A program made the position numbers and the translations under genes. From Geothermovivens sp964644845 (GTDB lineage Bacteria; Zhuqueibacterota; Zhuqueibacteria; Oleimicrobiales; Geothermoviventaceae): a DNA stretch of 20,053 nucleotides. Below are positions 7,240-14,966 of this stretch, piece after piece; position 1 is the stretch's first letter; each line of letters begins with the position of its first letter. The stretch spans positions 1 to 20,053 of the forward strand of contig CAZXXS010000094.1 of the NCBI GenBank assembly GCA_964644845.1, in the 5' to 3' direction. Below the pieces are notes generated by a model that worked only from the letters and a program-made list of their open reading frames with translations, ran no database searches and was not told where the DNA came from.

Positions 7240-10146
7240 TTACATCGACAGTTGCAAACCGAATTGGATCAGGCGAGGACGCGAGTAGTAGGTCGGGTCG
7301 TAATCCGCCTCATCCCGCGTGAACTCACCCAGCTGTTCCAAACGCCAGTAGCGGCGACGCGCCACTTCCGGCAGGTAGGCATTGGGGCCCGCTCGGCCCG
7401 TGATCGGGTGTACGCGATTCTCGTTCAGGTGGTTGAACACGTTGAAAACCCGAACGATGGCGGCCAAATCAAGTCCGGCCACCTTGAACGTCTTGGACAT
7501 GCGGAAATCCACGTTCCAGCGTGTAGGTTTGCGGCCGGCGTTGTCCCACTCGCCACCCGGGAGCTGGATTGACGGATCCAGCGTGGCCGGTGTGTAGGGC
7601 AAACCGGAACCGAGCTGCGCAATCACACCCAGTGTCAGGGTCTGGCTGGGACGAATGGTCACCGAGGCATTCAGCGTGTGGCGCTGATCCCAGTCCAGGT
7701 AGTTGATGCGCCGCACAGCCACGTTGTAGGCACCCGTGCCGGGACCAGCTACGATTTGGATGTCACGCAGCACCTCGGCGCTGCTGGCGCTACCCTTGGC
7801 AATCATGTACGTGTAGTCGATGCTCGACGAAATCATGCCGCCAGCGAAACCCTGGTTGAACGCCAGGGTAAATCCTTTCGAGTTGCCGAATTCTTTGTTC
7901 ACGTAGCGGTAGAACGTCGTGGCATCGCTCAACGTCAAAAGTTCGATTCCCAGCAGGTCGCGGACGTCCTTGTAGAACACTGTGAGCTCCATGGCGATGT
8001 CATCCGTCAGCGCCTGCTGTAACCCGATCTCGTACTGGACCGTCCGCTCCGGCTTCAAATTCGGGTTACCGATCCGGGTTTCAGCAATGCTGTACGAGTT
8101 GTACCACGGCAGCACCGGGTTCTGGTACATTTTCTCGTAACTCGGCGCCTGGAAAAAGTGCCCGTAGGACAGACGCATCGCGCCCCGATCGGAAATCGGG
8201 AACGAAAGCCCGAAGCGGGGACTCAGCTGCCACTTGGGCTTTGCCCACACGTAGTAGCCACGGTAGCCAACCATTTCGGGGTAAACGTTGTCGTAGCTTG
8301 GTGCGTACACATCCCGCGGCCAGTAGGCATCAAGACGCACCCCCGCGTTCACCACCACTTCACCCAGCTCCAGCTTCGTTTGCGCGTAGGCCGCGCCGTC
8401 GCGTGGACTGCGGTTGTAGTCGACGTAGAATTGCTGGTCACGCAAGCTGTCCGGATTGCTCTCGCGCAGGCGAATGTGCCCGTACTCGTACGCGTAGGTC
8501 GTGTCGCGGAAAAACTCCCACGGAAAATCGAATTCCTCGATTTCCTTGCGCGTAAACGGGAATTGAACCTGCTCGTAGCCGAACATTTCCCGCATGGGGG
8601 CATTGCGGTAGTGGAAATTGTAGAACTTCGCCTCGAAACCGGTCTTGAGCTCGATGTACTTGTTCATCTGCCAGGTGATGTCGCCATTGACCAGGTCGAT
8701 CGACTGGTCAAACCAGCGCCGATCCCACGAGTCGATGCCACCCATGTCGTAACCGGTGATCTTGCCAGGGTCCCACGCGTTTACCGCTGTGATCTGGTAG
8801 CGGGGATCGTCGGCGCTTTCGTAAGTGTAGAACCGGCTGTGGTTGCTCTGGTGGGAGTAGCGAAGATTGTAAAAGACGTTCCGACCTACGGCGTGTGTGA
8901 TGGTCAGGATGTGCGTCAGCGAGTTGCCGCGGTGCTGCGGAATACCATCGGGGCAAAAACGCCAGGTAGGTCTGTACGATTTTCCGTGGGAACGGCTACC
9001 GAAAACGTTGTACGAAAGTGTGAAAGTCGGCTTGGGCTGGTAGACCATCTTGAAGTTCAAGCTGGCCGACTTGTTCCAATTCATGTGCACGATCTTGCCG
9101 TCGCCGGTGTGCAACGAATCCGGAAGCGGAATGACCAGCGGGTCGATTGGATCGTAGATGGCTTTGTACCATTCTCTGTAGACCACGATCTCCCAGCCGT
9201 CTTCCGGGCGGTAACGGCGCTCACCGTTCAGCCAGCCGCCGGAGTCCAGCAAACGGCCATTGAAAAAGAAACCCAACTTTCCGAGTTTCTGGGGAAACGG
9301 AATGGGTCCGGTAAGAGAGAACTTGAGTTCCTTCTCCGTCAGCGGGTCGTAGCGGTCCAGGCCGATGAACATCGGGCTGTTGGGCGAGTAGTAACCACCG
9401 GTGAGGCCCTCGATTGTGGCGTGGTAGCTTCGCTCGGGCACCTTCGTCACCACGTTTACCACACCGGATTGGGCCGAGCCGTACTCCGCGTTGAACGTCC
9501 CCGTGATGACCTGAATCTCCTTCACAAAATTGTTCTCGATGGCAACGTTCGACCCACCGCCCTGGCTGAACGTGTTGCTGACGGGTACTCCATCGATCAT
9601 GTAAGCGACCTCTCGGCTCCGGCCACCCCGGAAGTGCAGCGCTCCACCAGCGTCTGCCACCACACCAGCCTGCATCTGGATGATCTCGTGCAGCGAAGCC
9701 ACGGGTAGCTTCTCAATCTCGTCCTCGCTGATGTACGCTGCCGTACTCGTTCGATCAAACTCAATGCGCTCACGCTCGGCGACAATCGTCACTTCTTTTC
9801 CCTTCACCACCGACGGCCGCAGCTTAACGTCGATCCGGGTAGTCCGGTCCGTGAACACCTGCACGTCCGTGATGTTGGCCGTCTCGTAGCCAATCATGGT
9901 CACGCGCAGGGTGTACTTGCCCGGCGGCACGTTGATGATCAGGTAGCTCCCGTCCATCCCCGCCGCAGCTCCCATCTGGGTGCCCTTGATGAGCACGTTG
10001 GCACCGATCAGGGGCTCACCCGTCTGCTCATCCAGGACCTTCCCGCCGATTTTACCGGTCACCCCTGCAAAACTCGACCAGGCGAAGGCCAAAAATGCGG
10101 AAAGAGCTGCGACTCCCCTGAGCCAGGTACGGTGTGTCCTCCTCAT
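7240..10146 (-). CDS. TonB-dependent outer-membrane receptor with N-terminal carboxypeptidase-regulatory-like domain
   Basis: The 968-aa product starts ATG 10146 with AAGGTGA upstream. A signal peptide covers 1-28. Residues about 30-110 ('GGKVLDEQTGEPLIGANVLI', 'GSYLIINVPPGKYTLRV...GYE') are a CarboxypepD_reg-like domain typical of SusC/CirA-type receptors in FCB bacteria. The plug spans about 125-236, with 'HFRGGRSREVAYMIDGVPV' and 'EYGSAQSGVVNVVTKVP'. The rest is a 22-strand-type barrel, including 'NPNLKPERTVQYEIGLQQAL'. It should import a large ligand across the outer membrane using TonB energy, although homologues without a clear TonB box also act in other envelope tasks. No SusD-like lipoprotein follows; the next genes encode a PorV-like protein and a 1223-aa secreted protein. 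The last residue is Met ('FGLQLSM') rather than the usual aromatic. It is probably the first gene of the transcript. Confidence 0.93.
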   Translation of the reverse strand: MRRTHRTWLRGVAALSAFLAFAWSSFAGVTGKIGGKVLDEQTGEPLIGANVLIKGTQMGAAAGMDGSYLIINVPPGKYTLRVTMIGYETANITDVQVFTDRTTRIDVKLRPSVVKGKEVTIVAERERIEFDRTSTAAYISEDEIEKLPVASLHEIIQMQAGVVADAGGALHFRGGRSREVAYMIDGVPVSNTFSQGGGSNVAIENNFVKEIQVITGTFNAEYGSAQSGVVNVVTKVPERSYHATIEGLTGGYYSPNSPMFIGLDRYDPLTEKELKFSLTGPIPFPQKLGKLGFFFNGRLLDSGGWLNGERRYRPEDGWEIVVYREWYKAIYDPIDPLVIPLPDSLHTGDGKIVHMNWNKSASLNFKMVYQPKPTFTLSYNVFGSRSHGKSYRPTWRFCPDGIPQHRGNSLTHILTITHAVGRNVFYNLRYSHQSNHSRFYTYESADDPRYQITAVNAWDPGKITGYDMGGIDSWDRRWFDQSIDLVNGDITWQMNKYIELKTGFEAKFYNFHYRNAPMREMFGYEQVQFPFTRKEIEEFDFPWEFFRDTTYAYEYGHIRLRESNPDSLRDQQFYVDYNRSPRDGAAYAQTKLELGEVVVNAGVRLDAYWPRDVYAPSYDNVYPEMVGYRGYYVWAKPKWQLSPRFGLSFPISDRGAMRLSYGHFFQAPSYEKMYQNPVLPWYNSYSIAETRIGNPNLKPERTVQYEIGLQQALTDDIAMELTVFYKDVRDLLGIELLTLSDATTFYRYVNKEFGNSKGFTLAFNQGFAGGMISSSIDYTYMIAKGSASSAEVLRDIQIVAGPGTGAYNVAVRRINYLDWDQRHTLNASVTIRPSQTLTLGVIAQLGSGLPYTPATLDPSIQLPGGEWDNAGRKPTRWNVDFRMSKTFKVAGLDLAAIVRVFNVFNHLNENRVHPITGRAGPNAYLPEVARRRYWRLEQLGEFTRDEADYDPTYYSRPRLIQFGLQLSM

Positions 10147-10420
10147 AGCCTGTCACCTTGCTTGTTGACTGCGTTTCGACGAAAAGAAAGTGGCTGGAAA
10201 CATCCTCTTTGCAGCAACTGGGATTGTCAAGGCAGGAGCCTGACGGCGGGCCCAACACACTGTGTGGATCCGGAAGGCATTTGTACTGAAGGGAAGTGTG
10301 CGCCGCAAATAGCCCACGCAGAACTCCAAGAAGTGCAAAACCGGTTCAGAAAAAGAAACACTAAAATAAAAAGCACCTTGCCGCACACCCTCCATCCCGC
10401 GTACCGCAGACTTGTGGGAA

Positions 10421-10448
10421 AATATACAAATCCTCGCCAGAGTGTCAA
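10421..10448 (-). promoter_or_regulatory. Predicted sigma70-type promoter for the receptor/PorV/secreted-protein transcript
   Basis: On the minus strand a perfect TTGACA (10448-10443), a 16-nt spacer and TATATT (10426-10421) read toward the TonB-dependent receptor. An A-rich stretch (AAAAAAA) just upstream of the -35 resembles an UP element. The -10 region TATATTTT also fits the Bacteroidota-type TAnnTTT pattern. The expected start is near 10414. Confidence 0.6.
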
Positions 10449-10597
10449 GATTTTTTTGTAACATCCGCCCTCCCCAACCCATTACTCTCCTCTCGTTCCA
10501 GCAACGTTCACCCATCCCCAGAAACATTGCACTCGAAACGCGGCACGAACCGTGGGGCCAAGAATTGAGGCACGCAACCCCGAACAGGATTCCCACG

Positions 10598-10635
10598 TTC
10601 TGTAAAAAACAGATGACTTCTTGTTGGTAGAAGAA
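10598..10635 (-). terminator. Weak candidate terminator after the TauE/SafE gene
   Basis: Seven nucleotides past the stop, the minus strand reads CTTCT-ACCAACA-AGAAG, a 5-bp AU-rich stem. This is followed by TCATCTG and a TTTTTT run that itself lies in a small CTGT/ACAG hairpin. The stem is weak, so this is tentative. Confidence 0.25.
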
Positions 10636-10641
10636 ATGCCT

Positions 10642-11439
10642 TTAGCGTCCAAGCAGAAGAGCAAGCAAGTTCTTTTTGAACAACAAGTTCAGCCCAGAGA
10701 ACAAAATCAGAAAAAGGACGACTCGATTGAACGTAGCTGAGCTCAGGTGCCGGTTCAGGTAGAGGCCAATCCGTACCCCTACGGGGATAAACAGGGCAAA
10801 TGGCAGACCGTACAGCAGTGTTTCTCTGGTGATCAACCCGAGACTTGTGTACGGAATCAGTTTCGTCGCGTTGACGACGGCGAAAAAGAGCACCATCGTG
10901 CCGACGAACTCTCTCTTGTCGAGTCGCTGCGGTAACAGGTACATCGCCACAATCACCCCTGCCGAGTGTGCCACCATGGAGACAAAGCCCGCCACCGCGC
11001 CAGCCAGCACCGCGACCGGCGTCACCACTTGTGCAACGGCCCCGCGTCGTCGCGCAAGGCGCTCGCGAGCCCATTGCAAACCCACAAAGCCCAAGGCCAG
11101 TATCCCGAGCGACCTGCGCAAGGCCACGTCGTCCACACGGCCGAGGAACAACGCTCCAAGCAGGATTCCGATTGCTGCGCCAGCAAACAGGCGAACCAGG
11201 TTTGCCCCGCTGAAGTGCCGGCGGTAGTGCCAAACCACAAACGCATCGCCCACCATCAACAGAGGGAGTAACGTGCCGATCACAAAGCGAGGTGGGATCA
11301 CAAGAGACATTAGCGGCGTGGTTAGGAATCCAACACCACCTCCGAATCCGGCTTTCGCCACACCGATCAGCAACACCCCCGCGGCCGTGAAGGTGACACA
11401 CATCCAGAAGGGATAGTCTGTCTTGAAAAGAGCTGTCAT
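10642..11439 (-). CDS. TauE/SafE-family membrane permease (anion or sulfonate exporter type)
   Basis: The frame is 265 aa from ATG 11439, or 279 aa if GTG 11481 is used. Neither has a strong ribosome site (GGAAAG abuts the ATG). I prefer the ATG because the extra 14 residues are hydrophilic and the membrane domain begins directly afterwards. About eight hydrophobic helices form the two-fold TauE/SafE repeat. The first carries 'GVLLIGVAKAGFGGGVGFLT', the conserved G-x-GGG-x motif, and the second half begins 'AVLAGAVAGFVSMVAHSAGV', its counterpart. The family moves sulfite, sulfonates or other small organic anions across the inner membrane; the substrate is not predictable. It lies about 62 nt downstream of the sodium:solute symporter on the same strand and is probably co-transcribed. 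A weak hairpin with a T run follows the stop. Confidence 0.85.
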   Translation of the reverse strand: MTALFKTDYPFWMCVTFTAAGVLLIGVAKAGFGGGVGFLTTPLMSLVIPPRFVIGTLLPLLMVGDAFVVWHYRRHFSGANLVRLFAGAAIGILLGALFLGRVDDVALRRSLGILALGFVGLQWARERLARRRGAVAQVVTPVAVLAGAVAGFVSMVAHSAGVIVAMYLLPQRLDKREFVGTMVLFFAVVNATKLIPYTSLGLITRETLLYGLPFALFIPVGVRIGLYLNRHLSSATFNRVVLFLILFSGLNLLFKKNLLALLLGR

Positions 11440-11501
11440 CTTTCCGGTCCGAACTTGCGATGCCAGCAGCGCATTTGGCACTCAGAACTCGAAGTCCAGG
11501 G

Positions 11502-13463
11502 CTAAGGCGAGGGTTCCCCGGTCGCACCCGTCCCCTTCGCACCCCCCGCCGAAGTGGTGGCAGCGAGTGCGTTGTTCATCCGCTGGAAGAATCGTCGTTC
11601 AGAGCGTCTCCCAAAGTACGCCATGAGCGATCCAGCCACGAGCAGAAGCATACCGAGCATCAGATTGGCAACCCAAATGTCTCTGCCTGGGGGGAAAACG
11701 AGCAGGGCCAGGACCAAAGCCCCGATAACCATCGTGATGTTGCCAACGAGACCGAAACTGGAGCTTTCGCGCATGCCCCGCGCGAACACTTCGCGCACCA
11801 CGTCCACAGGCGTGGCCAGCCGCTTGAAGAAGCGTTCCACCATCTCCCGCTCGGCCTCGCTTTCCGACGCAAAGAGTCTGGCAAACAACGGCATCGAAAT
11901 GCCGTACAAAACAGCGGCGAGTCGCAGCGTCCACAGCCCAAATGTCGTCACAGGTTGTCGTGCAGCGTACTGGAAAAAGATCCACAACCCGGCGGCCACG
12001 ACGACGCCCGTGAGGCCCACAGCCCAGCGACGCGAGCCGTACCACTTCCCCAAGGGGTAGGACGCAAAGAGAATGATCGACGTAAAAGCAGCACTCGCGT
12101 AGATCATGTAGCCGATTGGCCACCGAAGCACGTACTGGGCTAACAGTCCTACCACGAGTCCCCAGGCCATGGCCGCCACCGCGGACCAGCGCGCGATTCG
12201 CTTGCTCAACAAGCCTACAGCCATGGGGATCGAAATCGGCAGGTGAAGCATTCCGATCACAACCGCCATCAGGTTAAAGATGCCCAGTTTGCTGCGACCG
12301 TACCAGATGGCCAGCCCAACCACTGCGACGCCGATCACGAGGGTCGCAATTTTCCCAACTACAAAGAGCTCACGGTCCTGGGCATCGGGACGAAACAGAC
12401 CTTTGTAAATGTCGCGCGACACAATCGCCGACGCCACGTTGAATCCCGTGTCCAGCGAACTCATCGTCGCTGCAAACATGGCTGCCAAGAAAAGGCCGAT
12501 CAACCCGTTCGGAAGCACCTTCAAGCACAATCCAACGTAGATCACATCGCTGGCCTGGCGGATGCCCTGGAAAAACGGCACGGCACCCAAATCGGGCCAC
12601 AGCGCGCGCCCGGCGAGTGGCGGAATCCCAAAAAGCAACGGCACCGTGAGGAACAGCAAGCTGGCCGTGAGCCCTACCTTGCGCGCTGCCTTCTCGTCCA
12701 GAACACTGTAGTAGCGTTGCGCCCCACCAGTGGACATGGCGTTGACCACGTTGATGATGGTCACCCCGACAAGCCAGTGCACGCTGTACGAGATTCCGTG
12801 GTAATCGAAATTCCAGTGCATCTCGGGCGCACTGGCTAACACGGTAGACAGCCCACCTGCTGCCAGCACGCTCAGCGGTAAGATGACCAGTGTGGTGGCG
12901 ATCAAGATGACGAATTGCACCACATCCGTCACGGCCACACTCCACACGCCACCCAAGTACGTGTACAGCAGCATCACCACACCCACTGTGATCGTGACTC
13001 CCGTACTTGGCAGATTGAGTGTGGAAGCGATGATTTTGCTGACAGCGGTGAGGGTAATGCCCGCAGTCAAAATGCCCGCTGTCGTCGAAATCCAACCGAC
13101 CAGCTGCTGTGTGGTCACGTTGTAACGCGTGGCCGCGTACTCAACCGGCGAGATAACCCGAGCCCGACGCCACCGAGCCGCAGTAAAGCGGTAGCCGATG
13201 AAAAAAGCCAGCGACCACGTCAGGAAATACACAATGGCGAAGAAACCCGTGTGGTAAACAAAACCTGCCGCGCCGGAAAAAGTCCAGGCGCTGAAGCTGC
13301 TCATGTACAGCGAAATCCCGCTCACCCACCAGGGGATCAGGTTGCCTCCGGCGAAGTACTCATGTGCTCCGCGGACACGTCGGCGAAAGTAAAGCCCGAT
13401 GCCGAGCATTAGAATCAGGTAGAAACCGATGACTCCGTAATCGAGAGCATCAACGGTGCGCAT
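11502..13463 (-). CDS. Sodium:solute symporter (SSS family)
   Basis: The 653-aa inner-membrane protein starts ATG 13463 after GGGAGAGAG. It has the SSS architecture: an outward N-terminus, 'YFAGGNLIPWWVSGISLYMS' (36-55), 'YTYLGGVWSVAVTDVVQF' (167-184, a typical TM5 signature), and 'ATMSSLDTGFNVASAIVSRD' (332-351), where S335 and S336 correspond to the sodium-site serines of the family and the DIYKG tail is typical. It couples solute uptake to the sodium gradient. Beyond the core, residues about 530-570 form a charged cytoplasmic segment. Two further helices (about 571-592 and 598-617) and a Gly/Ala-rich tail follow, longer than minimal SSS proteins. The substrate cannot be told from sequence. 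It pairs with the TauE/SafE gene downstream and faces a divergent SMP-30-like gene, which hints at sugar acids, lactones or related anions. Confidence 0.92.
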   Translation of the reverse strand: MRTVDALDYGVIGFYLILMLGIGLYFRRRVRGAHEYFAGGNLIPWWVSGISLYMSSFSAWTFSGAAGFVYHTGFFAIVYFLTWSLAFFIGYRFTAARWRRARVISPVEYAATRYNVTTQQLVGWISTTAGILTAGITLTAVSKIIASTLNLPSTGVTITVGVVMLLYTYLGGVWSVAVTDVVQFVILIATTLVILPLSVLAAGGLSTVLASAPEMHWNFDYHGISYSVHWLVGVTIINVVNAMSTGGAQRYYSVLDEKAARKVGLTASLLFLTVPLLFGIPPLAGRALWPDLGAVPFFQGIRQASDVIYVGLCLKVLPNGLIGLFLAAMFAATMSSLDTGFNVASAIVSRDIYKGLFRPDAQDRELFVVGKIATLVIGVAVVGLAIWYGRSKLGIFNLMAVVIGMLHLPISIPMAVGLLSKRIARWSAVAAMAWGLVVGLLAQYVLRWPIGYMIYASAAFTSIILFASYPLGKWYGSRRWAVGLTGVVVAAGLWIFFQYAARQPVTTFGLWTLRLAAVLYGISMPLFARLFASESEAEREMVERFFKRLATPVDVVREVFARGMRESSSFGLVGNITMVIGALVLALLVFPPGRDIWVANLMLGMLLLVAGSLMAYFGRRSERRFFQRMNNALAATTSAGGAKGTGATGEPSP

Positions 13464-13834
13464 GGTCGCTCTCTCCCGCTGAGGTCCGAGGCGAGGTCAA
13501 AGTTGGCTCAAAATAGCACCGTCCGGGGGTAAAACGCAAGGAATTTCAGCCGTTGCGCCCCAACTGTTTGGACTGTGAACAGCCCGAACGTCGCCGGACA
13601 AGGGAATCTGGTCTTTCCAGGGCCCGCGAGGTGCCGTGCCAAGTTGCCCAACTCAGTCCAGAATCCTTTTTTCCGCAAAACGTTGCGAAGCCGCATCCGT
13701 CAGCACTGCTCCTTGGTCTTCGCTTCAGCGAAAACCAGCGATTTCGCTCGAACGAAGCAAGGCTTTCGACGGTTACAAGCATGAAAAGTCTGCCGGCAAG
13801 AGCTTAGAACCGTCAAAAAGGGAGGAAGAACCCG
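13464..13834. promoter_or_regulatory. Divergent intergenic region between symporter and SMP-30-like gene
   Basis: This 371-nt gap should hold promoters for both directions. For the minus strand, TTGCGT (13539-13534), 18 nt and TATTTT (13515-13510) with an extended TG fit a modest sigma70 promoter giving a leader of about 40 nt. No clear promoter is seen for the plus gene, but its ribosome site AAGGGAGGAAG (13818-13828) is strong. A hairpin at 13714-13737 has a TGAA loop when read on the minus strand: TGGTTTTCGC/GCGAAGACCA pairs over 10 bp with one U-G wobble. A smaller CGCAA-AACG-TTGCG stem lies around 13675-13688. Confidence 0.4.
13510..13539 (-). promoter_or_regulatory. Candidate promoter for the symporter
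   Basis: TTGCGT, an 18-nt spacer and TGC-TATTTT (extended -10) lie about 40 nt before the symporter start codon on the minus strand. The -35 matches only three of six consensus bases, so the call rests mainly on the extended -10 and the position. Confidence 0.35.
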
Positions 13835-14680
13835 ATGCTCAAACGGGGATTGAGCCTTAGTGCGGCACTGATTTGTTTCGCCTTTTCGACTTCTGCCCAG
13901 ACGCTTGTGCGCGTGTGGGCCTCGGATGCCGTCTTCCGAGTGCCGGAATCCGTGAACTACAACCCGGCCAAGGATGTGTTGATCGTCTCCAACATCAACG
14001 GGAAACCTTCGGCCAAAGACGGAAACGGGTTCCTTTCGCTCCTCACAACCGACGGGAAACTCTTGAACCTGCACTGGGTCGACGGCCTTAACGCACCCAA
14101 AGGGGCAGCACTGGTCGGCAATCGGTTGTACGTGGCCGACATCGACCGGGTGGTCGTGGTGAACGTCGACAGAGGCTCGATCGTCAAGCGCATTCCGCTA
14201 CCCGGTGCCCAATTCTTGAACGACGTCGCCGCTGACAAACACGGCACTGTGTACGTGTCCGACACGTCGAGCAAGAACAGCGCGATCTACAGGCTCAAAG
14301 ACGACAGGCCCGAGGTGTGGCTCCGATCGCCGACGGTGCGGAATCCCAACGGTCTCGCCGTGGAAGGAAACACACTCTACGTGGGCAACACCGGCACCAA
14401 GGCTCTTTTGCGCGTCGACCTGAGAAACGGGCAGGTAACCGTTGTCGCCTCCGTTGGCTTCGGCATCGACGGTCTGAAACCCGTTGGGGACGGAGATTTT
14501 TTGCTCTCAGATTGGCTGGGCAACGTTTTCTTGCTCGGGCCAGGCGGAAACCTCGTTCATCTCCTGAAACCGGCGCACAAAAATCTGAACGCTGCGGACA
14601 TCGAGTACCTGCCGGATCGCAAACTCCTTCTGATCCCCACGTTCTTCGACAACCGTGTTGTGGCGTACCGGCTTCGCTAA
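13835..14680 (+). CDS. Exported SMP-30/gluconolactonase-like beta-propeller protein
   Basis: The 281-aa product starts ATG 13835 with a strong AAGGGAGGAAG site. Residues 1-21 are a signal peptide (cleavage after STSA), so it acts in the periplasm or outside. It has six-bladed propeller repeats ('NRLYVADIDRVVVVNVDRG', 'GTVYVSDTSSKNSAIYRL', 'NTLYVGNTGTKALLRVDL'). The positions of the SMP-30 metal ligands are recognisable: E38 (VPESVNY), N172 in 'RNPNGLAVEGNTLYV' and D212 in 'GIDGLK'. That makes a metal-dependent lactonase possible, but many family members are non-enzymatic, and the fold is shared with NHL and strictosidine-synthase-like proteins. It is the only plus-strand gene in the window, divergent from the symporter/TauE pair. 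A lactone or sugar-acid step linked to that transport pair is inferred, not shown. Confidence 0.8.
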   Translation: MLKRGLSLSAALICFAFSTSAQTLVRVWASDAVFRVPESVNYNPAKDVLIVSNINGKPSAKDGNGFLSLLTTDGKLLNLHWVDGLNAPKGAALVGNRLYVADIDRVVVVNVDRGSIVKRIPLPGAQFLNDVAADKHGTVYVSDTSSKNSAIYRLKDDRPEVWLRSPTVRNPNGLAVEGNTLYVGNTGTKALLRVDLRNGQVTVVASVGFGIDGLKPVGDGDFLLSDWLGNVFLLGPGGNLVHLLKPAHKNLNAADIEYLPDRKLLLIPTFFDNRVVAYRLR

Positions 14681-14966
14681 TCCAGACAACGGTGCGACAT
14701 GTTCTGGCACGGTCTGCACAGCAAGGCGGCGTAGATCCGGAAACCGTCACCTCCGGGCGACAAACGCGCACGGTCAGATTCGCCAAGTCGTGACATCGCG
14801 CGGGAACGCGCACACGCGGGGGGACCTGGAAGTGCAGGGCGCAACGGTTCCGCGCCCAAGAAGTCCTGCACAACACGTTAAAACTCGGTGTGGTTCGGGC
14901 AGTCAGCGGTGAAGCAGTAAACGGCGGTGCACCGTTCCGGAGGGCGATCTGTTGGCGAAAATGGCT
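14681..14966. other. Convergent intergenic gap with possible decayed repeat
   Basis: This gap lies between the convergent SMP-30-like and GH31 genes. I see no gene and no strong terminator. 'AAGGCGGCGTAG' followed by CCGGA...TCCGGGCGA (about 14723-14772) resembles a degraded copy of the composite hairpin repeat at 19756-19923. 'CTGGAAGTGCAG' (14826-14837) recurs at 19681-19692, and 'CAACGGTTCC' (14842-14851) recurs at 19601-19610. Confidence 0.25.

Larger units (their letters stand above)
10147..10641 (-). promoter_or_regulatory. Intergenic region: long leader and promoter of the receptor transcript
   Basis: This 495-nt gap has no convincing gene; the open frames in it lack good ribosome sites and resemble nothing known. 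It holds the promoter at 10421-10448. From there the minus-strand leader to ATG 10146 would be about 268 nt. It includes a T-rich run (about 10348-10375, on the minus strand GCTTTTTATTTTAG then TTTCTTTTTCT), an AACCGGTT palindrome near 10339-10346, and a second TTGACA at 10226-10231 with no good -10. Long leaders often carry control, but I recognise no known riboswitch. Confidence 0.45.

Noticed and set aside
8158..9708. 516-codon plus-strand frame opposite the TonB-dependent receptor
   Set aside because: The receptor on the other strand is unmistakable; the antisense translation has no domain or sensible start.
10226..10231. Second TTGACA upstream of the receptor as a promoter
   Set aside because: The hexamer at the right distance (GAGGAT) is a poor -10, and the upstream TTGACA/TATATT pair is far better.
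10255..10265. CACAC-T-GTGTG palindrome as an operator
   Set aside because: Short, with a one-base centre, and no flanking support or regulator gene nearby.
10153..10596. 147-codon minus-strand frame in the receptor leader
   Set aside because: It crosses the predicted promoter, has no good ribosome site and shows no recognisable protein features.
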